Assembly: GCF_031181385.1 (NCBI RefSeq)
Contig: NZ_JAPSKV010000007.1
Span: forward strand, 62,001-126,000
Direction of reading: 5' to 3'
DNA: 64,000 nt
Source of the DNA: Fredinandcohnia onubensis
GTDB taxonomy: Bacteria; Bacillota; Bacilli; Bacillales; Bacillaceae_L
A program made the position numbers and the translations under genes. Of this stretch, positions 25,924 to 33,433 are shown piece by piece. Numbering within the stretch: position 1 is the first letter of the stretch; each line of letters starts with the position of its first letter. The notes under the pieces were generated by a model. It worked only from the letters and a program-made list of their open reading frames with translations, did not search any database and was not told the DNA's origin.

Positions 25924-26271
25924 TTAATGTTTGTTCAATTCAGCCCATTGTCTTTCAAAGTTAGTGAATGGGTCAGTTGATTCAGATACGACTTCTTTTT
26001 TTCCTTTTTTCCAGTTTTTAATGACAACATAGAGGATGTATGCTGCAACGACGCCTAGAATTGCAGGTGCATTTGAAGCTGACGCAATAAGAGCGATAAC
26101 CCCGACAATTGCCCACAGTACCTTACCTAGTGTTGAATCAGTCTTCATAAACTGTTTAAATGCAAAATACAGAATGGCTAGGCTAATTGCTAAACCAATC
26201 AGTGGTCCAACCTGCGATAAAAGCACAATTGCTGCAATACCTCCAAGAATAAACAATCCGAATTTTTTCAT
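25924..26271 (-). CDS. liaI: LiaI membrane anchor
   Basis: The 115-aa protein has hydrophobic helices (about 4-40 in two segments and 53-85) and a charged C-terminal tail ending FERQWAELNKH. Position directly before liaH, size (B. subtilis LiaI is about 126 aa) and layout identify it as LiaI, which recruits LiaH to the membrane. AAAGGAGG precedes ATG 26271. The LiaR-controlled promoter should lie between here and the glycosylase terminator. No liaG gene is present in this operon. Confidence 0.88.
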   Translation of the reverse strand: MKKFGLFILGGIAAIVLLSQVGPLIGLAISLAILYFAFKQFMKTDSTLGKVLWAIVGVIALIASASNAPAILGVVAAYILYVVIKNWKKGKKEVVSESTDPFTNFERQWAELNKH

Positions 26272-26349
26272 GTTTACTTCCTCCTTTCATGATTCAATCT
26301 TATCCTGATTTTCGATTTGCTATAATGAGCCCCAGTTATATTTTTCACT

Positions 26350-26373
26350 AGGACCTGAGGCTTAGAAGACGTA
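26350..26373 (-). promoter_or_regulatory. Candidate LiaR-responsive element upstream of liaI
   Basis: TACGTCTTCTAAGCC on the minus strand, followed by TCAGGTCCTAG, lies about 80-100 nt before liaI, a usual position for an activator site. A 14/15 copy of the first motif lies upstream of liaF. The match to an established LiaR box was not tested. Confidence 0.35.
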
Positions 26374-26383
26374 AGTTATTATG

Positions 26384-26417
26384 AAAAAAGGGTCTGCTCA
26401 GGTACGAGCAAACCCTT
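26384..26417 (-). terminator. Rho-independent terminator of the glycosylase gene
   Basis: On the minus strand AAGGGTTTGCTC pairs with GAGCAGACCCTT (one mismatch), followed by TTTTCAT. It overlaps the stop codon and insulates the lia promoter. Confidence 0.82.
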
Positions 26418-27003
26418 ATCTTTTGCGGGAAACAAACGGATTGTCAGTGATCCAATAACGCCACGGATAATCCTTGGCCTCACCTGTATTTTCGATTCCA
26501 ATTCGCGGGCCGATTGAGACATCTTCAGGAATATAGCCTTTCGTGATGTAAATAGGTGGTTCAAAAAATGGGCGTCCATAGTCCTCCATTGTTATCCCTA
26601 ATGCTTTCGTTAGTTTTCCTGGGCCGTTTGTTAGATTTTTGGCGGGCATTTGGCCGCGGCGTTCATACATAAGGCTAATTCCTCGGTCAGGCTCAACCGC
26701 TCGGATTAGAATCGCTTCTGGGATGTCAATTTCGTTACTGACTACATTCACGAGACAATGAGTGTGCATCTGATATGTATAGACATAGCCCGGTTTGCCG
26801 AACATCACCTCTGTTCGCTTCGTCCTTCGATTGTTAAAAGAATGTGCCGCACGATCAAGTGGGCCTTTGTAGGCTTCAGTTTCAACGATGTAACCTGATG
26901 CCACGCCTTGTTCGGTTTCTTTTATAAGCTTACATCCGAGGAGAGCTTTGGCAAGTTCTAATGTAGGTTGATGAAAAAATGATTCAGGCAGGATTTCCGT
27001 CAT
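26416..27003 (-). CDS. DNA-3-methyladenine glycosylase (AAG/MPG family)
   Basis: The 195-aa protein shows AAG-family motifs: ARALLG-like LAKALLGCKLI, IVETEAYKGPLDRAAHSFNN with the catalytic Glu, YVYTYQMHTHCLVNVV, ILIRAVEP and NLTNGPGKLTKALGI. It removes alkylated purines such as 3-methyladenine in base-excision repair. Length matches the family (B. subtilis YxlJ, about 196 aa). It is monocistronic, with a terminator at its stop and repeat array 2 upstream. Confidence 0.92.
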   Translation of the reverse strand: MTEILPESFFHQPTLELAKALLGCKLIKETEQGVASGYIVETEAYKGPLDRAAHSFNNRRTKRTEVMFGKPGYVYTYQMHTHCLVNVVSNEIDIPEAILIRAVEPDRGISLMYERRGQMPAKNLTNGPGKLTKALGITMEDYGRPFFEPPIYITKGYIPEDVSIGPRIGIENTGEAKDYPWRYWITDNPFVSRKR

Positions 27004-27099
27004 GGCAGCTCCTTATTTGTTTCAGTTTTTAGGTTTAGTATGGGATTGGGTTGGTGGATGTATTCTAGAGGGCATTAAGGTGTTTGCATTCGGATGGGT

Positions 27100-27310
27100 T
27101 CGTACCATCACTTGGGTGACTCTGGACTTGTGAGGGTACGATAACTCCTTTTTCGTACCATCACTTGGTGGCTCTTGGCTGGTGAGGGTACGATTACTCC
27201 TTTTTCGTACCCTCACTTGGGTGGCTCTGAGCATGTGAGGATATGATTACCACCTATTCGTATCCTCACTGAACTCATTTTCAACAGTCGAGGGTACGAT
27301 TACATCCTAC
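27100..27310. repeat. Tandem hairpin array 2, about four units of 52-53 bp
   Basis: CGTACC/CGTATC landmarks occur at 27101, 27154, 27206 and 27259 (spacings 53, 52, 53). Each unit has arms TCGTACCCTCAC and GTGAGGGTACGA, a 12-bp inverted repeat, around a variable loop such as TTGGGTGGCTCTGAGCAT. The array occupies the 548-bp divergent gap between the glycosylase and the HTH/F1-beta gene. The remaining 27311-27536 shows no feature I can support. Confidence 0.85.
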
Positions 27311-27551
27311 TTTCATCTTTTTTATGTTTTAGGGTATGATCATGGCCAATCATTGGAAGGACTAGCCCCCAGTCTAACTAGCTTTTTATTGAAATTGGAC
27401 AATCGTTATGTTTTTCCTCATGGCAATTTTATTCTATCGATTTAGCACTTCACCAATCCACAACCGTAAAAAAAATTACGCTACAACGAAAATAATAATT
27501 GCATTCAAACGGAATTTAGATTACTTTAAAAAGTAACAGGAGGTGAAAATT

Positions 27552-28598
27552 TTGGAAGATATTCGACTCAATGTTTCTTTACTTCGTAGAAGAGTACCCA
27601 ATTTAACGACTGCTGCCCGTTCAGTAGGATTACGTCCGGCCACTGTTTCTAATCTGTGTACTGGAAAAATCCCCGTAGGTCGAGCAGAGGTACGCACACT
27701 TGTGGCGCTTGCTGATTTAGCTGAATGTAGTGTGGATGAATTATTAATTCGAGGGGAGAAAATGGAAATGATTGAAACTGGGATTAAAACGCTTGATGTC
27801 TTTGCTCCGTTAGCAAAAGGGGGGACAGTAGGTCTTGTCGCTCGCCCAGGAATGGGGCAGCTTGTAGTTCTTGCAGAATTATTCCATCGCTTGCGTAACA
27901 ATGATTTCACGACGGTATTACTTTTACCGGAAGGAGATCATCTTGGAGTTAATGATGTTTTAGATGAAGTTCAAATCCAAGTAAAAACAATTAAAGAAGC
28001 CTACGATGAAATCGCAAAGCTTGGGATGACGAAGGAAATTGTTTTTGCAGCGGACCGATCACATGTGATTACGGGAGATATCCAAACTCTGCAAGAAAAA
28101 TTTCATTCAATTGGAATTGACTCTGTCACTACGGTTCTTGTGGACTTAAAAGGTGAAGTTGTAGATGAGGATGTTCCATTTGGACCACTTGAAACATTAT
28201 GGCAATTTGACGCTGACCTCACTGCAAGACATCAATATCCTGCCATTAATCCAGTATACTCGACCTCTTCCGTTCTTGAAGGGGTACACCTAGACCAAAC
28301 ACATTTCACAATTCAACAGCGTGCAAAAAAACTATTACGAAGATACCGCGAGCTTCGTTCACTCGTTACGGTGCATGGGCTTGAAAAGCTACCCGAAGTC
28401 GAGGTTCAAACCTACAAACGTGGTGAGCGTCTTGAAGCATATTTAACTCAGCCATTTTATGTAGCCGAAGCCTTTACTGGTAAGAAAGGTGAATCGATTA
28501 GTTTACAGGATACTTTACTCGATATCCGCAAAATTCTTGATGGCTCTACCGACTCAAGCGATGTCTCAGAATTAGCCTACATCGGAAAACTAAATTAA
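27552..28598 (+). CDS. HTH-domain protein fused to a degenerate F1-ATPase beta-like domain
   Basis: The start is TTG 27552, 8 nt after ACAGGAGG; the product is 348 aa. Residues about 1-66 form an XRE/LacI-like helix-turn-helix (LTTAARSVGLRPATVSNLCTG). From about 72 it aligns with the ATP synthase beta subunit: MIETGIKTLDVFAPLAKGG, then the P-loop position reading RPGMGQLVV instead of GAGVGKT, then HQYPAINPVYSTS, LLRRYRELRSLV and VAEAFTGKKGESISLQDT. The N-terminal beta barrel of F1 is absent and Walker A Lys/Thr are lost, so catalysis is unlikely. It may be a nucleotide- or complex-sensing DNA-binding protein (inference). It stands alone. Confidence 0.82.
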   Translation: MEDIRLNVSLLRRRVPNLTTAARSVGLRPATVSNLCTGKIPVGRAEVRTLVALADLAECSVDELLIRGEKMEMIETGIKTLDVFAPLAKGGTVGLVARPGMGQLVVLAELFHRLRNNDFTTVLLLPEGDHLGVNDVLDEVQIQVKTIKEAYDEIAKLGMTKEIVFAADRSHVITGDIQTLQEKFHSIGIDSVTTVLVDLKGEVVDEDVPFGPLETLWQFDADLTARHQYPAINPVYSTSSVLEGVHLDQTHFTIQQRAKKLLRRYRELRSLVTVHGLEKLPEVEVQTYKRGERLEAYLTQPFYVAEAFTGKKGESISLQDTLLDIRKILDGSTDSSDVSELAYIGKLN

Positions 28599-28603
28599 AT
28601 AGC

Positions 28604-28633
28604 AAAGGCAGGAATTCATTTCCTGCCTTTTTT
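28604..28633 (+). terminator. Terminator of the HTH/F1-beta gene
   Basis: AAAGGCAGGAA and TTCCTGCCTTT enclose a four-base loop and end in TTTTTT. It overlaps the stop of the convergent CtaG-like gene and may work both ways. Confidence 0.85.
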
Positions 28634-29443
28634 CATAAACAACCATGTTGCACTCAATCCGAAGATTAGTGCTTGTGTGATAAATAAGATGATGGCTCCG
28701 TTTTTTTGTTCTCCAACTGGTGGATACGGGAGTAGTGTTTCTAATAAATCTGGCGGAATCTCTTCACCGAGAGGCATACATAATGCCAGTGCAGCCAACA
28801 TTTGACTAGTGTCACTATATACTGAATACAATGCATCACCTGCAAGCCATAAAAACAGTGTAACTGGTAAAAACAATACAATGTTAACCACTATATAAAT
28901 ATGCTTTTTCTTAAAAGTCATCTGATCATGCTCTTTGATTGGTCCGATGATTGGCCACCACAGTAAGACTGCCGCTACTATCAAGCCAATTAAAAAGAAA
29001 TAGTTTGTAAAGTATCCTGTTCGAATCCAGTCAAACATAACAGGTACGTGATATCCAATTAACAAACCGTGGAAAAGAAGAATTGTAAACACGGGATGAG
29101 TTAAGACACGATAAACCTTTTTCACACTATTTTTTTGGAGCATTTTTTCAAGCAGATTTGTCTTTAACCCAATTACAATCAACGGTGCTGCAATAAGAAG
29201 TACAACAACAATCTGTATGATGTGAGCACGAAACAGCATCCGTCCTAATAGGTTCAAAGGACTTCCCACAGCCAATAAAATCAGCAGCATACTTCCGGCA
29301 AACGCCATTGATATATACTTCGGATGACCTTTTGGTGTTGGTAAAAGGAACATATATAAGACAATTAAAATCAAGGTAAAAAAGATGATACCCCCATTCC
29401 ATTGGGAGTGAAAACTAAAACCATCTAATATTTGACTAATCAA
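28616..29443 (-). CDS. ctaG: CtaG-type cytochrome c oxidase assembly membrane protein
   Basis: The 275-aa protein has about seven membrane helices and matches the caa3-type CtaG family: a hydrophobic start, LLAVGSPLNLLGRMLFRAHI, HPVFTILLFHGLLIGYHVP, LWWPIIGPIKE and LWLAGDALYSVYSD. CtaG takes part in copper delivery or assembly of caa3 oxidase. It begins at TTG 29443 behind GGTG at modest spacing, so the start is less certain. No oxidase subunit genes are in the window, so it is displaced from the usual cta operon. Confidence 0.86.
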   Translation of the reverse strand: MISQILDGFSFHSQWNGGIIFFTLILIVLYMFLLPTPKGHPKYISMAFAGSMLLILLAVGSPLNLLGRMLFRAHIIQIVVVLLIAAPLIVIGLKTNLLEKMLQKNSVKKVYRVLTHPVFTILLFHGLLIGYHVPVMFDWIRTGYFTNYFFLIGLIVAAVLLWWPIIGPIKEHDQMTFKKKHIYIVVNIVLFLPVTLFLWLAGDALYSVYSDTSQMLAALALCMPLGEEIPPDLLETLLPYPPVGEQKNGAIILFITQALIFGLSATWLFMKKGRK

Positions 29444-29615
29444 AATATCACCAGCTTTACGGATATTGGTTGCTCAGAAGGTCACAATCCTGCGCATTTG
29501 ACTTCTCCAAGCCAAAATACTTCTAAACATACTCTTCTACTTTCATTGTAAATCCTAACGTCCCTGCTGGAATATGATTTATATCACATGTCGTTTTTCA
29601 GACATTTTTCAGACA

Positions 29616-29659
29616 AAAAAAATCCATATTTAAACCAATAAGATTTAAATACGGATTCT
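29616..29659 (-). terminator. Rho-independent terminator of the nitrilase/GNAT operon
   Basis: On the minus strand AATCCGTATTTAAA pairs with TTTAAATATGGATT, followed by TTTTTTGTC, directly after the GNAT stop. Confidence 0.83.
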
Positions 29660-29663
29660 TCTT

Positions 29664-30335
29664 TTATAATGGAAGTAAGTTTACCGTTTCTTTTTCCGTT
29701 AGGCTGTTCACCATTTCCAGCCATTCTGCTGGTTTGTTTGGAAGAACGGTATAATACGTTGTTAAGAAATCAACGACCAATTGGCTTGGTAATTCAGTTA
29801 CTTGGTCATCACTAGGCATGAAGCATAGATCTAATCCCTTCACTGCTTCCCCGTCATTGTTCCAAGATGGATGAACATAGTCGAGCTCTATACGCTTATA
29901 ACCAAGATGAGACAGAACCTCACGGCGTACGAATGGATCCATTGGCTTAACTGTTCCAAATTCATAGTGCGCAACTTGATATGGGTCGTAGATTTCAGCA
30001 AACATTCCGAATAACTCTTTCCCGTTTGCAGCAGCTAACTCCTGTAAATCCTTACTGCGATTTTGTGCTAGAAAGCGACCGATACTCAATCCTGGTTGGC
30101 CGATGATCGTAAAATCAGTCATCGCAATATTCCAGTCTGGATAATAACGATATTCCGTTGTCCCAACGACCTCATCATCATGTACCGCAACGAAAACACG
30201 AATACTTGGGTCCTCAAGGGGCTCCTTCCAAAGTTCAAAATCTAGAACTTCCTCTTTAGGAAACACACTTTTCATTAATTCATGCATTTTAAAAAATAAC
30301 GGGTCATTGATGCTTGTTATTCTTTTATAGTCCAT
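29664..30335 (-). CDS. GNAT-family N-acetyltransferase
   Basis: I chose ATG 30335, where the domain begins and GAGAGTG precedes; the track start lies inside the upstream gene. The 223-aa protein has a GNAT core: VFVAVHDDEVVGTTEYRYYP strand pair, ISIG-like GLSIGRFLAQNRSKDLQ near the acetyl-CoA site, then LGYKRIELDYVHPS. It follows a nitrilase-superfamily gene by 19 nt. In B. subtilis the two activities occur fused in one protein (YhcX), so they probably act together on a shared metabolite; the substrate is unknown. Confidence 0.8.
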   Translation of the reverse strand: MDYKRITSINDPLFFKMHELMKSVFPKEEVLDFELWKEPLEDPSIRVFVAVHDDEVVGTTEYRYYPDWNIAMTDFTIIGQPGLSIGRFLAQNRSKDLQELAAANGKELFGMFAEIYDPYQVAHYEFGTVKPMDPFVRREVLSHLGYKRIELDYVHPSWNNDGEAVKGLDLCFMPSDDQVTELPSQLVVDFLTTYYTVLPNKPAEWLEMVNSLTEKETVNLLPL

Positions 30336-30354
30336 CTCATTCACTCTCTTTCGA

Positions 30355-31212
30355 TTATTTCCAATCAGGATATAGGTCCGTTCTACGGTCACGCCATGTT
30401 GTAACCGAACCGCGTTCACGCACTTCATAGAGAAGATCCAAATCAAGGTCTGCCGTCACAATCATGTCGTTGTTTACTTCGCCTTCCACTAAAATTCCTT
30501 TTGGTGGAAATGGAATATCATTTGGTGTAATAACTGCTGCCTGACCAAAGTTTGCACGCATAAAATCAACCGTTGGCAGAGTACCAACCGTGCCTGTTCC
30601 GACAACATAGACTTGATTTTCCACGGCTCTTGCATGGCTTGTATAACGCACACGATGGAAGCCGTGGCGGTCATCTGTACAAGATGGGCAAAAGATTACA
30701 TCTGCACCCTTTGCCTTTGCCATTCGAACAATTTCAGGGAACTCGATATCATAGCAAGTTAACATCGCAATGCGTCCTTTTTCTGTATCGAACACTCGGA
30801 AATCGTCTCCCGGTGTCATATTCCATTCGTTCACTTCCGTTGGGGTAATATGCAACTTGGCCTGCTCTCCAACTCGACCATCCGGATAGAATAAATGAGC
30901 TACATTGTTGAGATGATCGCCCTTTCGGATGACATGTGTTCCACCAATGATGTGGACATTGTATTGTTTGGCAAGGTTTAAAAAAAGTTCTCGGTAGCTT
31001 TCAGTAAAGCTTGGTAGATCATCAATAGTCAGACTTGAACCGTCCTCCCTGCCGATTGATAAAAGCTGTGTAGTGAAGAATTCTGGAAACAGAATAAACT
31101 CTGCATCAAATTCCATTGCAGTTTTTATATAATGCTCACATTGAGCCGCAAATTCATCAAAGGAACTGATTGTGTGAAGATGATATTGAACGGCTGAAAC
31201 CCTCATTTTCAA
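30355..31212 (-). CDS. Carbon-nitrogen hydrolase (nitrilase superfamily)
   Basis: The 285-aa enzyme has the Glu-Lys-Cys triad motifs: EFILFPEFFTTQ (Glu), GEQAKLHITPTE (Lys) and MLTCYDIEFPEI (Cys). These enzymes hydrolyse amides or nitriles, often in repair or salvage of small metabolites. TTG 31212 has GGGGG 9 nt upstream; ATG 31206 is an alternative. It is co-transcribed with the following GNAT gene. The split gene order (hydrolase then acetyltransferase) differs from the fused YhcX. Confidence 0.88.
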   Translation of the reverse strand: MKMRVSAVQYHLHTISSFDEFAAQCEHYIKTAMEFDAEFILFPEFFTTQLLSIGREDGSSLTIDDLPSFTESYRELFLNLAKQYNVHIIGGTHVIRKGDHLNNVAHLFYPDGRVGEQAKLHITPTEVNEWNMTPGDDFRVFDTEKGRIAMLTCYDIEFPEIVRMAKAKGADVIFCPSCTDDRHGFHRVRYTSHARAVENQVYVVGTGTVGTLPTVDFMRANFGQAAVITPNDIPFPPKGILVEGEVNNDMIVTADLDLDLLYEVRERGSVTTWRDRRTDLYPDWK

Positions 31213-31490
31213 ATCGAGAATCCCCCTTCATTAAAAGTATGTTATAAGTGGATTATTAACTATTTTTATTGTTGAAACAAGTAAATTGTCCTATATTATA
31301 TTAGACTACGAGCATTCGATTCTCAAAAACCTTTTTTTTCCAAAATTTCTTCTTCCCCAAAACCTTTCCTTGTGATAAGATATGGCTTGTCTATACAAAT
31401 CTTGTAAAAATGTCGTAATAAAAGTGAAACATTTCTGCAATATAAGCGTCTTATATATTGAAGAATATCACAGCAAAGAAGGTATGCGTA

Positions 31491-32477
31491 ATGTCGAATG
31501 CGAGAAAAGTGAAAAAGAGCAACATTGTCAAAATTATTGCGTTGTTTGGCTTTATTGTGTTGTTACTCTTGTATTCTTTTTTTCTACTTAAAACTAAATT
31601 TTTTTTAGAAGCAGATGCATCTGAACCGGTAGTTGAGGTTGTTGCACCTGTTGAACCTCCTGAAAAAAATGAACCAATAGATGATGATGATCTTAGAGTT
31701 GATGACCAACCAAAAGGGAATATTGAAGTTGAAAAACCCGCTGAAGAAGAATCCGCACCTACAACTGAACCAACAAAAGAAACAGCTCCAGACCCAGTGC
31801 AACCAACCACTCCCGAAATAGACGAGGAACAGGAAGAAGATCAAGAACAGGAAGCACCAAAGGAAACACCTGCCCCACCTTCAAGGGCGGTTTATCTCAC
31901 TTTTGACGATGGTCCTCATAAGGTTTCAAAGGATATCCTTGCTTTACTCGATCAATATGATGCGAAAGCAACTTTTTTTATGTTAGACAACAATATGAAA
32001 AATTATCCTGATGCAGTCAAGGAAATGGCGAGTAAAGGACACAGTGTCGGTCTTCATGGAGTCACACATGATAAAAATAAATTCTATCAATCTTCGAAAT
32101 CCGTTGTTGGCGAAATGGACCAAACCCAACAGACGCTTTTCGAATTAACAGGAATTGAAACAGACCTCATTCGAACTCCATTTGGCAGTGCTCCACATAT
32201 GACAGATGCCTATAAGGACGCTGTAGAAGCGGCTGGCTACAAGATGTGGGACTGGAATATCGATAGCCGTGATTGGCAATTTCGTGATAGCCGGTATGTG
32301 GATAGTGTAATTGAACAGCTAACTAAATTGAATCGTGTGAATCAGCCAATTGTCATTCTACTGCACGAAAGACCCGAAACACTCGAACATTTACCAAAAC
32401 TACTAGACTATCTAAAGAAACAAGGCTACGAATTCAAAGCTTTAGAATCAACCATGCACCCGATACAGCTATATTAA
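31491..32477 (+). CDS. Membrane-anchored polysaccharide deacetylase (NodB domain)
   Basis: The start is ATG 31491, 11 codons into the track ORF. The 328-aa protein has one N-terminal membrane anchor (about 12-34), a Pro/Glu/Asp-rich linker (about 45-130) that would span the wall, and a NodB domain with YLTFDDGPH (about 135), HGVTH (about 189-193) and RTPFGSAP. These are the catalytic Asp and metal-binding His residues of peptidoglycan or chitooligosaccharide deacetylases. It is monocistronic. Which sugar polymer it acts on is not visible; wall peptidoglycan is most likely. Confidence 0.88.
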   Translation: MSNARKVKKSNIVKIIALFGFIVLLLLYSFFLLKTKFFLEADASEPVVEVVAPVEPPEKNEPIDDDDLRVDDQPKGNIEVEKPAEEESAPTTEPTKETAPDPVQPTTPEIDEEQEEDQEQEAPKETPAPPSRAVYLTFDDGPHKVSKDILALLDQYDAKATFFMLDNNMKNYPDAVKEMASKGHSVGLHGVTHDKNKFYQSSKSVVGEMDQTQQTLFELTGIETDLIRTPFGSAPHMTDAYKDAVEAAGYKMWDWNIDSRDWQFRDSRYVDSVIEQLTKLNRVNQPIVILLHERPETLEHLPKLLDYLKKQGYEFKALESTMHPIQLY

Positions 32478-32506
32478 AAGATGGCCCACCGGCCATCTTT
32501 TATTAC
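32476..32506 (+). terminator. Terminator of the polysaccharide deacetylase gene
   Basis: AAAAGATGGCC and GGCCATCTTTT pair perfectly over 11 bp around CACC, and ATTA follows directly at the stop codon. Confidence 0.82.
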
Positions 32507-32562
32507 TGGTAAAAGGGATCGGCTTCGACATGGGCGGGCTTTGGGCTGGGTGGCCCGCGGGT

Positions 32563-32622
32563 CAGGGGGACAGGTCCCGTGTCCCAGGAAAAGTATGGTG
32601 GGACGCGGGACCTGTCCCTTTG
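32563..32622. repeat. Dispersed palindromic repeat, copy C (GGGACAGGTCC type)
   Basis: GGGACAGGTCCCGTGTCCC (32567-32585) and GGGACGCGGGACCTGTCCC (32600-32618) are inverted with 18 of 19 matches and a 14-nt loop. The preceding 32520-32562 is strikingly GC-rich. Related motifs occur at 40436-40485 and 42581-42663. Confidence 0.8.
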
Positions 32623-32682
32623 TCCTAAACGGGAATGTAGGGTAAACTAGATAGACAAATAATTGATGGAAGGGTTTTTGTG

Positions 32683-32877
32683 ATGAATGGGCAAAATCGT
32701 GCTGATATAGTACCGGGAATTGAGGTTCAAATTGTGTTAAAGAAAGACCAGCGTACTGGTATACTGACAAAAGGAATTGTGAAAGATATTTTAACAAAGT
32801 CTAGTTTTCATCCTCATGGGATTAAGGTTCGATTAGAGGATGGACAAGTTGGGCGAGTGAAGGAAATACTTCAATAA
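32683..32877 (+). CDS. ywbE: YwbE family protein
   Basis: ATG 32683 follows GGAAGGG. The 64-aa protein reads GQNRADIVPGIEVQIVLKKDQ and LTKGIVKDILTKSS, the pattern of the YwbE family (DUF2196), ending in a basic QVGRVKEIL strand. It is likely a small beta-barrel, possibly nucleic-acid-binding, but no function is established to my knowledge. A 158-aa gene follows after 32 nt and may share the transcript. Confidence 0.88.
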   Translation: MNGQNRADIVPGIEVQIVLKKDQRTGILTKGIVKDILTKSSFHPHGIKVRLEDGQVGRVKEILQ

Positions 32878-32909
32878 ATTATTTTAAAATTAGAAATGAG
32901 GACATACAT

Positions 32910-33386
32910 ATGCTATCTTTCGAGGAAAAACTTAAGGTCATCGAATCATTCCCGGAATTGGAACGAAAAAATGTATCTTTAGGAAGAGTAAACTTTCACT
33001 ATAACGACAGCGTCTTTGAAAAGAAGATTGTTGTACAGCACCTACACCCAAATGGTAATGGTTTTGTATATGCCGGTAACCTTCAAAACTACGAAGTCGA
33101 TGCTAAGGGATTTATTAATATACGGGATTTCTCCGAAGCGGATTTACGACGAATCGTGAAGGAATCGATTCAATCCCTCTCTGCGAATTCTCCTTTAGCG
33201 AGGGAAAATGCCATCATTGGTGAAGGACAGGAAGAACGTTGGGTTAATGATGAGGGACATACTTTGCTACTTGTATTCGAAGATGAATGGTGGAATGTAT
33301 ATTCTGGCCTAAACTTAGAAGAAGCCTTTGGCTCCTATGATGAAGCGGAAGACTATTTATATGAAGAGGGCTTTAGACTTCAATAA
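32910..33386 (+). CDS. Conserved-looking hypothetical protein, 158 aa
   Basis: ATG 32910 follows AATGAGGACAT. The acidic, soluble protein starts with a short helix (FEEKLKVIESFPELERK), has strands around VVQHLHPNGNGFVYAG, a helix rich in charged residues (SEADLRRIVKESIQSL) and a C-terminal WWNVYSGLNLEEAFGSYDEA. I do not recognise a family and see no catalytic motif. It probably forms a transcript with ywbE and ends at a bidirectional terminator. Confidence 0.78.
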   Translation: MLSFEEKLKVIESFPELERKNVSLGRVNFHYNDSVFEKKIVVQHLHPNGNGFVYAGNLQNYEVDAKGFINIRDFSEADLRRIVKESIQSLSANSPLARENAIIGEGQEERWVNDEGHTLLLVFEDEWWNVYSGLNLEEAFGSYDEAEDYLYEEGFRLQ

Positions 33387-33390
33387 CCAA

Positions 33391-33428
33391 AATCCAACCT
33401 CCCGATTAAATGAGGTTGGATTCTTTTA
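33391..33428. terminator. Bidirectional terminator between convergent genes
   Basis: AATCCAACCTC and GAGGTTGGATT (11-bp perfect stem) followed by CTTTTATTT on the plus strand, with AA-rich flank giving a short U tract on the minus strand. Confidence 0.8.
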
Positions 33429-33433
33429 TTTCA

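Noticed and set aside
31382-31591. Track ORF of 69 aa before the polysaccharide deacetylase
   Set aside because: It overlaps the deacetylase start in another frame, has no ribosome binding site and shows composition unlike neighbouring proteins.
32474-32797. Track ORF of 107 aa on the minus strand
   Set aside because: It is read from the GC-rich palindromic repeat and antisense to ywbE; the Pro/Arg-rich sequence reflects repeat composition.
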